DNA of 27,639 nt from JBCKUK01 sp038924905 (GCA_038924905.1 JBCKUK010000017.1:1-27639); one strand, 5' to 3'. Counted from the stretch's first letter, positions 1-7,411 are shown. Notes: generated from the sequence alone by a model not told the origin. Translations and numbers: made by a program.

Positions 1-179
1 AGAATGGCATAGATTTGAACTTGACTCTCTGGATTCCAGATCCTGAAGAAGGCTCGGGGGGTCTGCAATCTGCAATTTTCATGGAGATTTGGCGTGCATT
101 TCAAAAACATTCAATTGCCATTCCTTACCCGCAGCGTGAAATCAGGATTTTGGGTGATGTGGCAGACCAGGCGAAGTAA
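1..179 (+). CDS. MscS-family mechanosensitive channel, C-terminal end (partial)
   Basis: The window opens inside a reading frame (codons begin at base 3) that ends with TAA at 177-179. The 58 visible residues read as the cytoplasmic C-terminal domain of small-conductance mechanosensitive channels: a beta stretch ending LWIPDPEEG, a helix with IFMEIWRAFQKH, then the family-typical close IPYPQREIRIL. Proteins of this family sit in the inner membrane and open under hypo-osmotic stress. The membrane part lies outside the window, so the subfamily cannot be told. The next gene starts 59 bases downstream on the same strand. Confidence 0.8.
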   Translation, partial: NGIDLNLTLWIPDPEEGSGGLQSAIFMEIWRAFQKHSIAIPYPQREIRILGDVADQAK

Positions 180-238
180 TTCTGTTAACTTAATCTCTAA
201 AGCAGTGTCCTATCGGAATACAAACAGGAGTTTGATGC

Positions 239-1423
239 ATGAATATAGGTCTTATTGATTTGCCTTGGTGGGGCTACGTGCTAGTCGCGCTGATATTTAC
301 CCATATTACTATTGCCGCGGTTACCATTTACTTGCACCGCTGCCAAGCCCATCGGGCATTGGATTTGCACCCATTACCGAGCCATTTTTTTCGTTTTTGG
401 CTATGGTTAACAACCGGCATGCAGACCAAACATTGGACAGCCATTCACCGCAAGCATCATGCGCGCTGCGAAACGGTTGATGACCCACACAGCCCGCAGA
501 TTCTTGGTATTACTAAAGTCCTGTGGCAAGGGGCAGAACTTTTTCGTATTGAAGCCAAAAACCAGCAAACACTGGATAAATATGGAAGTGGCACACCGAA
601 TGACTGGCTGGAGAGAAATGTTTACGCCAGGCACAGCAGCTCCGGCATAGGGCTGATGCTCATTATTGATGTCATTTTATTTGGGCCGCTGGGTTTAACT
701 GTCTGGGCGGTGCAAATGGCCTGGGTACCGGTGATGGCTGCCGGCATTATTAACGGCATCGGCCATTATTGGGGCTATCGCCATTTCGCTACCAAGGATG
801 CCAGCACCAATATCATTCCCTGGGGCATCCTCATTGGAGGCGAAGAGTTGCATAATAATCATCATGCTTACGCCAGCTCCGCCAAACTTTCCAATAGGTG
901 GTATGAGCTTGATATAGGCTGGATGTATATACGCATTATGCAAATGCTGCGGCTTGCCAGAGTAAAAAAAGTCGCCCCTCGAATCCAGTTTGATTGGGCC
1001 AAAAACAAGTGTGATCTGGATACGTTGCGAGCAGTGATTACGCACCGCTTCGATGTGATGAGTAAGTATAGAGCTATGCTTAAAAAAGCTTACAAGGAGG
1101 AGGTTGGTAAAATTCGCCTTGCCTATCAGCAGCGTGGGTATGATCAGGTAAAGGTCGAGCGCATTCGACATTGGTTGCATTTGGATGCAATGACTTTAGA
1201 AGATCAAGACAGGCAGGCATTGCATAAGGCCTTGCAGCATAGCGCCCGCTTGCAAACCATTTATCAGCTCAAACAAGAGCTGGCAAAGGTATGGGAGCGT
1301 TCTTCGGTAACTCAAGAGCAACTGCTAAAGAATCTCGAGGATTGGTGTCACCGTGCAGAAAAGAGTGGTATTGAGGCGCTGGAAGAATTCTCGCGCCGTA
1401 TACGATCCTACAAAACAGCTTAA
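239..1423 (+). CDS. Membrane fatty acid desaturase (acyl-CoA/acyl-lipid delta-9 type)
   Basis: This 394-residue protein carries the three histidine boxes of membrane di-iron desaturases: HRCQAH at residues 33-38, HRKHH at 70-74 and HNNHH at 205-209. Hydrophobic stretches near residues 10-30, 45-60 and 135-175 fit the usual membrane segments. The family inserts a double bond into saturated acyl chains and adjusts membrane fluidity, often in the cold. After the third box comes a basic, helix-rich cytoplasmic tail of about 180 residues, probably coiled coil, seen in the proteobacterial branch of the family. The ATG at 239 follows a CAGGAG ribosome site. A strong terminator lies 17 bases after the stop. 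Substrate (acyl-CoA or phospholipid) cannot be read from the sequence. Confidence 0.88.
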   Translation: MNIGLIDLPWWGYVLVALIFTHITIAAVTIYLHRCQAHRALDLHPLPSHFFRFWLWLTTGMQTKHWTAIHRKHHARCETVDDPHSPQILGITKVLWQGAELFRIEAKNQQTLDKYGSGTPNDWLERNVYARHSSSGIGLMLIIDVILFGPLGLTVWAVQMAWVPVMAAGIINGIGHYWGYRHFATKDASTNIIPWGILIGGEELHNNHHAYASSAKLSNRWYELDIGWMYIRIMQMLRLARVKKVAPRIQFDWAKNKCDLDTLRAVITHRFDVMSKYRAMLKKAYKEEVGKIRLAYQQRGYDQVKVERIRHWLHLDAMTLEDQDRQALHKALQHSARLQTIYQLKQELAKVWERSSVTQEQLLKNLEDWCHRAEKSGIEALEEFSRRIRSYKTA

Positions 1424-1440
1424 GTCACGTCATTAAAATA

Positions 1441-1466
1441 AAAAAGCCCGCAGTGCGGGCTTTTTT
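1441..1466. terminator. Bidirectional rho-independent terminator
   Basis: An 11-bp stem (AAAAAGCCCGC, three-base loop AGT, GCGGGCTTTTT) is flanked by A and T runs on both sides, so it can end transcription of the desaturase gene on the plus strand and of rpmG on the minus strand. It sits between the two convergent genes. Confidence 0.9.
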
Positions 1467-1482
1467 ATTATCTGAATAACTA

Positions 1483-1638
1483 TTACTTAATCTTGCCTTC
1501 TTTGTACATCACATGCTTGCGAACAACCGGATCAAATTTCTTGATCTCTATTTTTTCTGGCATGGTGCGCTTGTTTTTGGTGGTAGTGTAAAAGTGGCCG
1601 GTGCCGGCGCTTGATTCCAGTTTGATTTTTTCACGCAT
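1483..1638 (-). CDS. rpmG: 50S ribosomal protein L33
   Basis: The gene encodes 51 residues beginning MREKIKLESSAGTGHFYTT and ending HVMYKEGKIK, which is the L33 sequence pattern and exact usual length. L33 binds near the E site of the large subunit. No cysteines are present, so this is the zinc-independent (C-minus) form usual in proteobacteria. The gene follows rpmB after 11 bases on the same strand, the standard rpmB-rpmG pair, and is followed by the shared bidirectional terminator. It is too short for many gene callers, but the match leaves little doubt. Confidence 0.96.
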   Translation of the reverse strand: MREKIKLESSAGTGHFYTTTKNKRTMPEKIEIKKFDPVVRKHVMYKEGKIK

Positions 1639-1649
1639 AATGTTCTACC

Positions 1650-1886
1650 TTAAATTTTTTCGCCGGCGGCACGCATGCCAGCCAGAACAGCATCAATGCC
1701 GTTTTTATCGATAGTACGCAGCGCAGCGTTAGTGATGCGCATACTGATCCAGCGATTTTCGCTCTCAACCCAGAATTTACGATTTTGCAAATTAGGTAAA
1801 AAACGGCGCTTGGTTTTATTGTTTGCGTGAGAAACATTGTTTCCCACCATCGGCTTTTTGCCGGTTACCTGACAGACGCGTGCCAT
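1650..1886 (-). CDS. rpmB: 50S ribosomal protein L28
   Basis: 78 residues starting MARVCQVTGKKPMVGNNVSH and containing the L28 patterns NKTKRRFLPNL and SMRITNAALRTIDKNG. L28 is a large-subunit protein that joins late in assembly. The start at 1886 is chosen because a strong AGGAG site lies 7 bases upstream and the protein then begins exactly as family members do; an in-frame ATG 27 bases further up (1913) would add residues that are not part of L28. It heads the rpmB-rpmG operon. Confidence 0.96.
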   Translation of the reverse strand: MARVCQVTGKKPMVGNNVSHANNKTKRRFLPNLQNRKFWVESENRWISMRITNAALRTIDKNGIDAVLAGMRAAGEKI

Positions 1887-1929
1887 GCTAAATCTCCTAG
1901 TACAGCTTACCAAATTTCGAAAGACCGCA

Positions 1930-1959
1930 TTTATACCACGAAAACGGGCGATTTTTCAA
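1930..1959 (-). promoter_or_regulatory. Predicted sigma-70 promoter of rpmB-rpmG
   Basis: On the minus strand TTGAAA (bases 1959-1954) is followed after 18 bases by TATAAA (1935-1930). The -10 box lies about 44 bases before the rpmB start codon. It fits the -35/-10 consensus well except for the slightly long spacer. It was found by eye only. Confidence 0.5.
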
Positions 1960-1998
1960 GTTTATTCTGCTGTTTTGACTGTTTTTAACGGGCGATTT
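1943..1998. repeat. 12-bp direct repeat in the dut-rpmB spacer
   Basis: The word AACGGGCGATTT occurs at 1943-1954 and again at 1987-1998, 44 bases apart start to start, overlapping and lying just upstream of the predicted rpmB promoter. The rest of the 247-base spacer between dut and rpmB is AT-rich and shows no gene. Function unknown; it could be a regulator site or a coincidence. Confidence 0.5.
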
Positions 1999-2133
1999 AA
2001 GAGCGCTCTAAAAATCTTGAATTCTAGACGAGACAAGGCGCGCAAGAAATTTTAGCGTGCGCATATGGTTTATATGTAATCGATTAAATTTATTGTGCAA
2101 CGCCGTATCGTGACGAAGTCAGGATTTTTAGCT

Positions 2134-2586
2134 TTAGTGTTTGCCAGTACTGCCAAAGCCCTGCTCCCCGCGTTCGCTGACGGCAAATTCTTCCACCACC
2201 TTAAAGTTGGCTTGAATGACGGGCACAATCACCAGCTGGGCGATGCGCTCCATGGGGTTAAGCATAAAAGGCTCACGGCCGCGATTCCAGCATGAAACCA
2301 GTAATTGGCCCTGATAATCTGAATCAATCAGGCCGACCAGATTGCCTAGCACAATGCCATGCTTGTGGCCCAGCCCAGAGCGCGGCAGAATCATCGCGGC
2401 ATACCCTGGGTCAGCCAGGTGAATTGCCATGCCGGTGGGGATAAGCGTGGTTTCGCCCGGGTTGATGGTTTGGGTGTGTTCAACGCAGGCGCGTAAATCA
2501 AGGCCAGCCGAGCCGGTTGTGGCGTAAGCCGGCATCATGTTATGCAAGCGCGCATCGAGGATTTTGAGTTCGACATTTAAGCTCAT
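2134..2586 (-). CDS. dut: Deoxyuridine 5'-triphosphate nucleotidohydrolase (dUTPase)
   Basis: 150 residues with all five dUTPase motifs in order: AGLDLRA (about 27-33), PRSGLGHKHGIVLGN (about 68-82), GLIDSDYQG (about 85-93), MERIAQLVIVP (about 111-121) and the C-terminal RGEQGFGSTGK. The homotrimeric enzyme splits dUTP to dUMP and pyrophosphate, keeping uracil out of DNA and supplying dTMP synthesis. Its ATG overlaps the TGA of coaBC (ATGA, bases 2583-2586), which implies translational coupling, and the coaBC-dut order is the common proteobacterial one. No damage is visible in this gene. Confidence 0.97.
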   Translation of the reverse strand: MSLNVELKILDARLHNMMPAYATTGSAGLDLRACVEHTQTINPGETTLIPTGMAIHLADPGYAAMILPRSGLGHKHGIVLGNLVGLIDSDYQGQLLVSCWNRGREPFMLNPMERIAQLVIVPVIQANFKVVEEFAVSERGEQGFGSTGKH

Positions 2587-3810
2587 GGCTTGGCCTTCGC
2601 TTTAGGTTTGGTTTTTGTTTTGGGTTTTTTAAGCATTGCGGCCACGTGCTGCAGCAACAGACGTGCTGACTCAATTTTTGATGCCTTAGGCAGCGCATGT
2701 TTGCCCTTACTATCGAGCAGCGTCAGCGTTGCCTCGTCCTTGCCCATGGTTTCTTGAACTAGGTTGGCGACTATTAAAGGCAGGTTCTTTTTCAGACGCT
2801 TTTTTTCTGCATATTCCAGCAAGTTTTCGCTCTCGGCGGCAAAGCCCACACAGAAGGGTGCGCCTGGCAGGCTGGCTACCTTGGCCAATATGTCTTCGGT
2901 GGGTGTTAATTCTATGCTGAGTGAACCAGCACTCTTTTTGATTTTTTGTGCGCTGAACTTGGCAGGGCGGTAATCCGCCACCGCTGCCACACTGATAAAA
3001 ATATCCTGTTTCTTGATGTGTTTCATCACCGCGTTCAGCATATCTTGCGCACTTTGCACGTGTATCAGGTTTAGATTTTGCGGGCGATGCAGTGCGACTG
3101 GCCCGCTGATTAACGTAACCTCTGCGCCCATCTCGTAAGCCGCTTTCGCGATGCTATAGCCCATTTTCCCTGAGCTTATATTGGTAATGGTGCGCACCGG
3201 GTCTATCGCCTCAACCGTAGGCCCGGCGGTTACTAAAACCCGCTTGCCTGCTAGAATTTTTGGGTATTGGCTAACTTCAATAGCAGCTAAAAGTGCTGCT
3301 GGTTCCAGCATGCGCCCCATGCCAATTTCTCCGCAGGCTTGATCGCCGCTATCCGGGGCCGAGTATCAGCACGCCATCTTTTTGGAGCTGGCTGATATTG
3401 CGCTGTGTGGCTGGGTTCTCCCACATCTGTTTGTTCATGGCAGGTGCAACCATCAGCGGGCATTCCCGCGCCAGGCACAGCGTGGAAAGCAGGTCGTCCG
3501 CGCCGCCATGCACTAGCTTGGCTAAAAAGTCTGCGCTGGCAGGTGCGATGAGGATGGCGTCGGCACTGCGCGATAGCTCAATGTGCGGCATACCGTTGGC
3601 AATGCTGGCATCCCACATGCTGGTAAAAACTGGCTTGCCGGAAAGCGCTTGCATGGTCACCGGGGTAATAAATTGGCAGGCGGCCTCAGTCATGACCACT
3701 TGCACATCAATCCCTTGCTTGACCAGCAGCCTTAACAGCTCGGCAGATTTGTAGGCGGCAATGCCGCCTGTGATGCCAAGCAATAGTTTTTTAATGGCAG
3801 AATGCGTCAT
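2583..3810 (-). CDS. coaBC: Phosphopantothenoylcysteine decarboxylase / phosphopantothenate-cysteine ligase, reading frame broken
   Basis: The bifunctional coenzyme A enzyme is spread over two frames. The upstream part (3810-3349) is CoaC: ITGGIAAYKSAEL at the flavin site, HIELSRSADAILIAPASADF with the catalytic His, and PAMNKQMW. The downstream part (to 2583) is CoaB: VLVTAGPTVEAIDPVRTITN, ISSGKMGYSIAKAAYE and AAVADYRP. Between them the family's GPDSGDQACGEIGMGRM segment is split: reading GGC CCC G|GAT AGC restores it, so one base (a C at 3353/3354 on the plus strand) is extra. The CoaC substrate-clamp cysteine (QACGEIG) falls after the break, so the first product alone would lack it, while an internal ATG (MGRMLEP, 3320) could restart CoaB. 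The protein ends in a Lys/Pro tail. coaBC is usually essential, so sequence error is the simplest reading. Coupled to dut. Confidence 0.92.
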
Positions 3811-3857
3811 AATTTGTAAATAATCAGGAAATTCAATTTTATACGAAATGGGTGGCC

Positions 3858-4534
3858 GTGGCGATTACCGATTGGCCGGAAGGCGAGCGACCGAGGGAAA
3901 AACTGTTGCAGCAAGGCGCAGGTGTCCTATCCGATGCTGAGCTGCTGGCAATCTTTCTGCGCGTGGGCGTCAAGGGCAAAAGTGCGGTAGATCTGGCGCG
4001 CGACCTGCTCACCCGCTTTGGCAGCCTTAATGGTATTTTTGCCGCAAGCCGTGAAAGCTTGACCGAGGTGAAAGGTATAGGCACCAGCAAATGCGCACAG
4101 TTACAGGCCATTTTTGAGATGAGCCGCCGTGCATTGGCGGAAGATATGCAAGTGCGCGATGTACTTGGCTCGCCCAGCCAGGTGAGGGATTATCTATGCC
4201 TCAAGCTAGGCGCACTCTCACGCGAAGTATTTATGGTGCTATTTCTGGATGCGCAAAACCGTGTGCTGGCGCAGGAGGGAATGTTCAGTGGAACGCTCAC
4301 GCAAACCAGTGTTTACCCACGCGAGGTAGTCAAGCGTGCGCTGCATCACAATGCCGCCTCGGTGATTTTTGCGCACAACCATCCCTCTGGTGTCGCACAG
4401 AGCAAAGCCGCGCCGATGAATTGCTCACCACGGCCTTGAAACAAGCCTTGGCGCTGGCGGATGTGCGGGTGCTGGACCACTTTATTGTGGCGGGCAATAA
4501 CACGCTATCGTTTGCGGAGAAGGGATTATTGTAG
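3858..4534 (+). pseudogene. radC: RadC / UPF0758 JAB-domain protein, frameshifted
   Basis: Starting at GTG 3858 the product begins MAITDWPEGERPREKLL, the canonical RadC opening (a GTG six bases earlier is possible). A helix-hairpin-helix-like region (VKGIGTSKCAQLQA) leads to the JAB/MPN metalloprotease-like domain ending AHNHPSG. At 4396-4402 the sequence reads GCACAGAG where GCAGAG is expected: two extra bases (a CA doubling) shift the frame. The rest, EQSRADELLTTALKQA to LSFAEKGLL, continues in another frame to TAG at 4532-4534. The metal-ligand aspartate (SRAD) lies after the break, so the truncated 195-codon product would miss it. The cellular role of RadC is not settled; the old DNA-repair assignment was withdrawn. 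The position beside coaBC and rpmBG is the usual one. Confidence 0.88.
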
Positions 4535-4592
4535 TGATGAGCAGTCTAGTTTCCGAGCTATAAATGGCTCGACGGTTGAGGAAGTCACTCGG

Positions 4593-4849
4593 CTATTTGA
4601 CTTGAACGTATGTCGGAATGGCGGAGATGCCTCTGGGGTCACTGACGTTCACTTCATCACCAATAGAAAGGTAAGGGCAGTTTCGGAACTCACGCTCGGT
4701 TTGAAACACGACGTACCCACGAGCATCAAATAGTGCGCCAGGGAAACGCACAAGGACGTGGTACCAACGACCACATCTTCGCGATAAAGCGCATGCTGTG
4801 CTTTGACACACCATTTTCGATTCAGCTCGCGACCCGTCATACGTTTCAT
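4593..4849 (-). pseudogene. Small protein of unknown function, apparently frameshifted
   Basis: I do not recognise the family. From ATG 4849, preceded by a GAGAGGAA ribosome site, the frame reads MKRMTGRELNRKWCVKAQHA LYRED and then fails. Two bases later another frame gives GRWYHVLVRFPGALFDARGY, then VVFQTEREFRNCPYLSIGDE and ends GISAIPTYVQVK at 4593. The join LYRED-GRWYH makes a sensible protein of about 84 residues, so two bases (GATGTGG where GATGG is expected) look inserted. It lies in the accessory patch after radC, on the opposite strand. The protein looks soluble, rich in aromatic residues and without signal peptide. An ORF in one frame starting at 4883 exists but would hold a random N terminus. 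Confidence 0.45.
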
Positions 4850-4946
4850 GCGTTCCTCTCGCGAGTTCCCCCATGAGGCTCAATATTCATGTTCAGCCAC
4901 GCTGCTTCATGGTGTCGGTTGGGACATAAAGTGGGGTGGCATTCAT

Positions 4947-5051
4947 CTATTCAATCATTCTTCGAATAACTCCCTGGGCGATGCCAAATATAACAATCAT
5001 GACGATGATACCCAGCAAGGCTCCCCAAGACTTATGTTTCTTTGCATGCAT
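4947..5051 (-). CDS. Possible 34-residue single-span membrane protein
   Basis: A short frame from ATG 5051 to TAG 4947 encodes a basic start (MHAKKHKSWG), a hydrophobic stretch (ALLGIIVMIVIFGIAQGVI) and a short charged end (RRMIE). This is the pattern of a small inner-membrane protein. The frame stays open a few codons further upstream (to a TTG), so the true start is uncertain. It is followed 97 bases later by the unknown ORF at 4849-4593 on the same strand. No family is recognised, and the gene call rests on composition only. Confidence 0.3.
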   Translation of the reverse strand: MHAKKHKSWGALLGIIVMIVIFGIAQGVIRRMIE

Positions 5052-5140
5052 TGCCCCAACAACGCGCCGCCTGAACAAGCTTCACTCAACCACTTCGTTC
5101 AGGCTCATGTCTGGATTGGAAAATACTCACCACTGCAAAA

Positions 5141-5269
5141 CCTCCCAAGTTACTTGATCAAGTACGCGATAAGCTGCGGGTGAAACACTACAGCATTCGC
5201 ACTGAACATGTTTACGTGGGGTGGATTAAACGCTATATCTTCTTCCCTACGCATCAAGCGGCCCATTGA
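5141..5269 (+). pseudogene. N-terminal remnant of a tyrosine recombinase (integron/phage integrase type)
   Basis: The frame reads PPKLLDQVRDKLRVKHYSIR then TEHVYVGWIKRYIFF. This is the SAM-like core-binding domain found at the N terminus of integron-type and related tyrosine integrases. After about base 5242 the similarity stops and the frame ends at TGA 5267-5269; the KRP that would follow the break appears in another frame. No start codon in a sensible position is visible and the catalytic domain (R-H-R-Y) is absent. It is a dead scrap that marks earlier integrase activity in this patch. Confidence 0.7.
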
Positions 5270-5489
5270 CTTCCCAACCTGCAAGGCTAGATACTTGGCC
5301 CGTGGCTAGCGGTTACCAAGGCGGGATTCACACCCGCTAGATTGTGCGACATTGCCAAGCCGCAACTAAGATGTTGCCCATTGCGTGGGAAGAGTTGCTG
5401 GCTGAATTAACCGGCTGGCGCGGCTTTATCGCGCCAGTCCGGGTTGAATGAAAAGTTGGGCATTTAATTCGACCCTGGCCCCTTTGATT
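5270..5489. other. Intergenic junk between mobile-element remnants
   Basis: No gene that I recognise. Short open frames exist (for example 5371-5451 plus, 26 codons) but none carries a motif. Around 5460-5485 the sequence AATTCGACCCTGGCCCCTTT resembles a motif I associate with repetitive or transposon-derived DNA in betaproteobacteria; this is memory, not a search result. It abuts the MFS scrap at 5490. Confidence 0.4.
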
Positions 5490-5588
5490 CTTGGCGAAAT
5501 ACAGCGAGAACGCCGCATACACATACCACTCGACCAGGTTGCCGATCGAGCCGGAAAAGATCGAGCGCAGCCGCTTTCCTTCAAGTCC
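5490..5588 (-). pseudogene. N-terminal scrap of a KgtP-like MFS transporter
   Basis: The minus-strand frame reads KRLRSIFSGSIGNLVEWY then VYAAFSLYFAK, the first transmembrane region of metabolite:proton symporters of the alpha-ketoglutarate permease kind, where the usual text is EWYDWY(V/A)YAAFSLYFAK. About three residues seem missing at that point. The frame then runs into unrelated sequence (NQRGQGRIK) and no further transporter segments follow. It begins about ten bases beyond the stop of the complete MFS gene at 5598-6920. Two transporter genes in tandem were therefore probably carried together, and the second was cut after roughly 33 codons. Confidence 0.7.
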
Positions 5589-5597
5589 GACAGGCTC

Positions 5598-6920
5598 CTA
5601 GGTGTAGGTGCGCCGGCCGAGCGCGAATATCGCGATCAGGGTGATCAGCGCCGCGCCGGACAAGTAATAGCCGACGAAGGCCAGACCGTGGCTCGCCGCG
5701 AGTGAGGTCGCGATATAGGGCGTGAGCGAGGCGCCGAAGATGCCGGCGAGGTTGAAGGTCAGCGAGGCGCCGGTATAGCGCACGGCGGTCGGAAACAACT
5801 CGGCGAGCGCGGTGCCGAGCGGTCCGTAGGTAAAGCCCGCCAAGGCCAGGCCCAGGGACAGGAACAGCAGCACGTCGAGCGCATGCCCGGCGGTGAACAA
5901 AGGTGCGAAGCCGAGCCCGAACAGCCCGATCGCGACGGTCGCGATCATCAGGGTTCTTTGCCGGCCATAGCGGTCGGCGATCAACGCGGAGATCGGGATG
6001 GTGATCGCGGATAACCCCATGCCGACCATCTGCAGCAGCAGGAATTCCTTGCGCGTATAGCCGAGCTGCGCGGTGCCCCAGCTCAAGGTGAACACGGTCA
6101 TCAGGTAGAATAGCACGAAGGTCGCGAGCGCCGTGAAAGTGCCGGCGACGAGCACGCGTGTGTGTTGGGTGAGCACGGTCAGCATCGGCACCTTGACCAG
6201 TTCTTCCAGTTCCAGGCTGCGCTTGAAAGCTGGGGTCTCGGCAATGCGCAGGCGCACATACAGGCCGACCAGCACCAGCAGGGAGCTCGCCAGGAAGGGA
6301 ATACGCCAGCCCCAATCGAAGAACTGCTGTTCGCTTAAAGTATCGGCGAGCAACAGGAAGATGCCGCTGGCACACAGGAAGCCGAGCGGCGCGCCGAGCT
6401 GCGGAAACATCCCGTACCAGGCCTGTTTCCCCGGCGGGGCATTCTCGGTCGCGAGCAGCACCGCGCCGCCCCATTCGCCGCCGAGACCCAGGCCCTGGCC
6501 GATCCTGCACAGCGCGAGCAAGAGCGGCGCGGCGATGCCGATCGAGTGATAGGTCGGCAGCAGCCCGATCAGCACCGTCGAGATACCCATGGTCAGCAAG
6601 GCCGCGACCAAGGTAGCCTTGCGCCCGATGCGATCGCCGAAATGACCGAACAGCGCCGAGCCCACCGGACGCGCGAAGAATGCCAGCGCGAACGTCGCCA
6701 GCGACTGCATGGTCGCGGCGGTGGGGTCCCCGGGCGGAAAGAACAGCTTCGGGAACACCAGCACCGCGGCGGTCGCATAGATATAGAAATCGAAGAACTC
6801 GATAGTCGTGCCGATCAGGCTCGCAAACAGCACACGTCTGGGCGAGTTGCCGCTGGAAGGGAAGGATAGGGATTTCAACGCCACTTTTTGAAGTATCCCG
6901 TGCTTTTCATTTGTAGTCAA
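5598..6920 (-). CDS. MFS transporter, metabolite:H+ symporter (MHS) family
   Basis: 440 residues with about twelve hydrophobic segments. The N-terminal half has SLIGTTIEFFDFYIYATAA in segment 1, the loop 2-3 signature GHFGDRIGRK, and GLGLGGEWGGAVLLATEN, all typical of the MHS branch (ShiA, ProP and KgtP relatives). The repeat signature DRYGRQ appears in loop 8-9. The protein imports an organic acid or a similar small solute with protons; the substrate cannot be told. The start is uncertain: TTG at 6920 gives the full frame, and no good ribosome site is visible. The gene is clearly richer in G and C than its surroundings (41 of 60 bases in 5881-5940 are G or C), and it is flanked by integrase, transposase and methylase scraps. 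This suggests horizontal transfer from a high-GC donor. Confidence 0.85.
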   Translation of the reverse strand: MTTNEKHGILQKVALKSLSFPSSGNSPRRVLFASLIGTTIEFFDFYIYATAAVLVFPKLFFPPGDPTAATMQSLATFALAFFARPVGSALFGHFGDRIGRKATLVAALLTMGISTVLIGLLPTYHSIGIAAPLLLALCRIGQGLGLGGEWGGAVLLATENAPPGKQAWYGMFPQLGAPLGFLCASGIFLLLADTLSEQQFFDWGWRIPFLASSLLVLVGLYVRLRIAETPAFKRSLELEELVKVPMLTVLTQHTRVLVAGTFTALATFVLFYLMTVFTLSWGTAQLGYTRKEFLLLQMVGMGLSAITIPISALIADRYGRQRTLMIATVAIGLFGLGFAPLFTAGHALDVLLFLSLGLALAGFTYGPLGTALAELFPTAVRYTGASLTFNLAGIFGASLTPYIATSLAASHGLAFVGYYLSGAALITLIAIFALGRRTYT

Positions 6921-6921
6921 T

Positions 6922-6951
6922 CTGGAGAATCAACAGCTGGAGAATCAACAG
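6922..6951. repeat. Perfect 15-bp tandem duplication
   Basis: CTGGAGAATCAACAG occurs twice with no gap (6922-6936 and 6937-6951), directly upstream of the MFS start codon and against the end of the methylase remnant. It lies exactly at the border of the GC-rich segment, so it may be a joining scar or replication slippage. Confidence 0.9.
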
Positions 6952-7250
6952 CACTGAGTTTCCAAATGGAAAGCTAAAGTTGGGTAACGGTAAAATGATG
7001 CGCCATAATGCGTCACCATTGGCTCCAGAAACCGGGATTCAATTCTCTCCGTTTCTTGCTTCACCAGATCAAGCATGGCATTTACTTCCCGCCTGCCAGT
7101 GTAAACCTCGCCATGATCGGCAACTCTCTTTTTGGATACAACTTGTTTTTCCATCAATCCAGAATCCATATCTTCATTGCAAGTTATAGAATATGCGACT
7201 GACGTATTGTCACTGACCGATGCCCGCATTGTTGTCTTGGTTCCAGCCAT
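6945..7250 (-). pseudogene. N-terminal remnant of a SAM-dependent DNA methyltransferase
   Basis: From ATG 7250 the frame contains KKRVADHGEVYTGRREVNAM then LDLVKQETERIESRFLEP. This is the start of a class of adenine-specific restriction-modification methylases, in which FLEP is followed by the SAM-binding ACGxGNF motif. Here the similarity ends at FLEP (base 7020). The frame then reads MVTHYGASFYRYP and stops at 6945, so the SAM site and the catalytic (N/D)PP(Y/W) motif are gone. Only about 77 codons survive. It is inactive, but it shows that a restriction-modification or phage-like island once stood here. The MFS gene begins 25 bases beyond the stop. Confidence 0.75.
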
Positions 7251-7411
7251 ATTTCTTCTATCCCTTGGGTGATATAGTGCGGATGTACTGTAATGTAATG
7301 TAAAGTCCGGCTCAAGCCAAAGCCTTGTCCAATGACAAGTGAGCCTGGACGAAGGGTCATGTTTCCACCGTAAGATGAGCCTGGCGGGGCGAAAGTTGGG
7401 ATCATGGAGGC

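Noticed and set aside
2038..2066. GC-rich imperfect inverted repeat as terminator for dut
   Set aside because: The stem has a mismatch and no T-run on the minus strand, so it does not meet the pattern.
3340..3360. Calling coaBC two separate intact genes coaC and coaB
   Set aside because: The break falls inside the conserved cysteine loop of CoaC, not between domains, so a split-gene arrangement does not fit.
4803..5183. A 126-codon plus-strand frame in the accessory patch
   Set aside because: Composition is random, no motif, no ribosome site, and it runs antisense to the two more plausible small ORFs.
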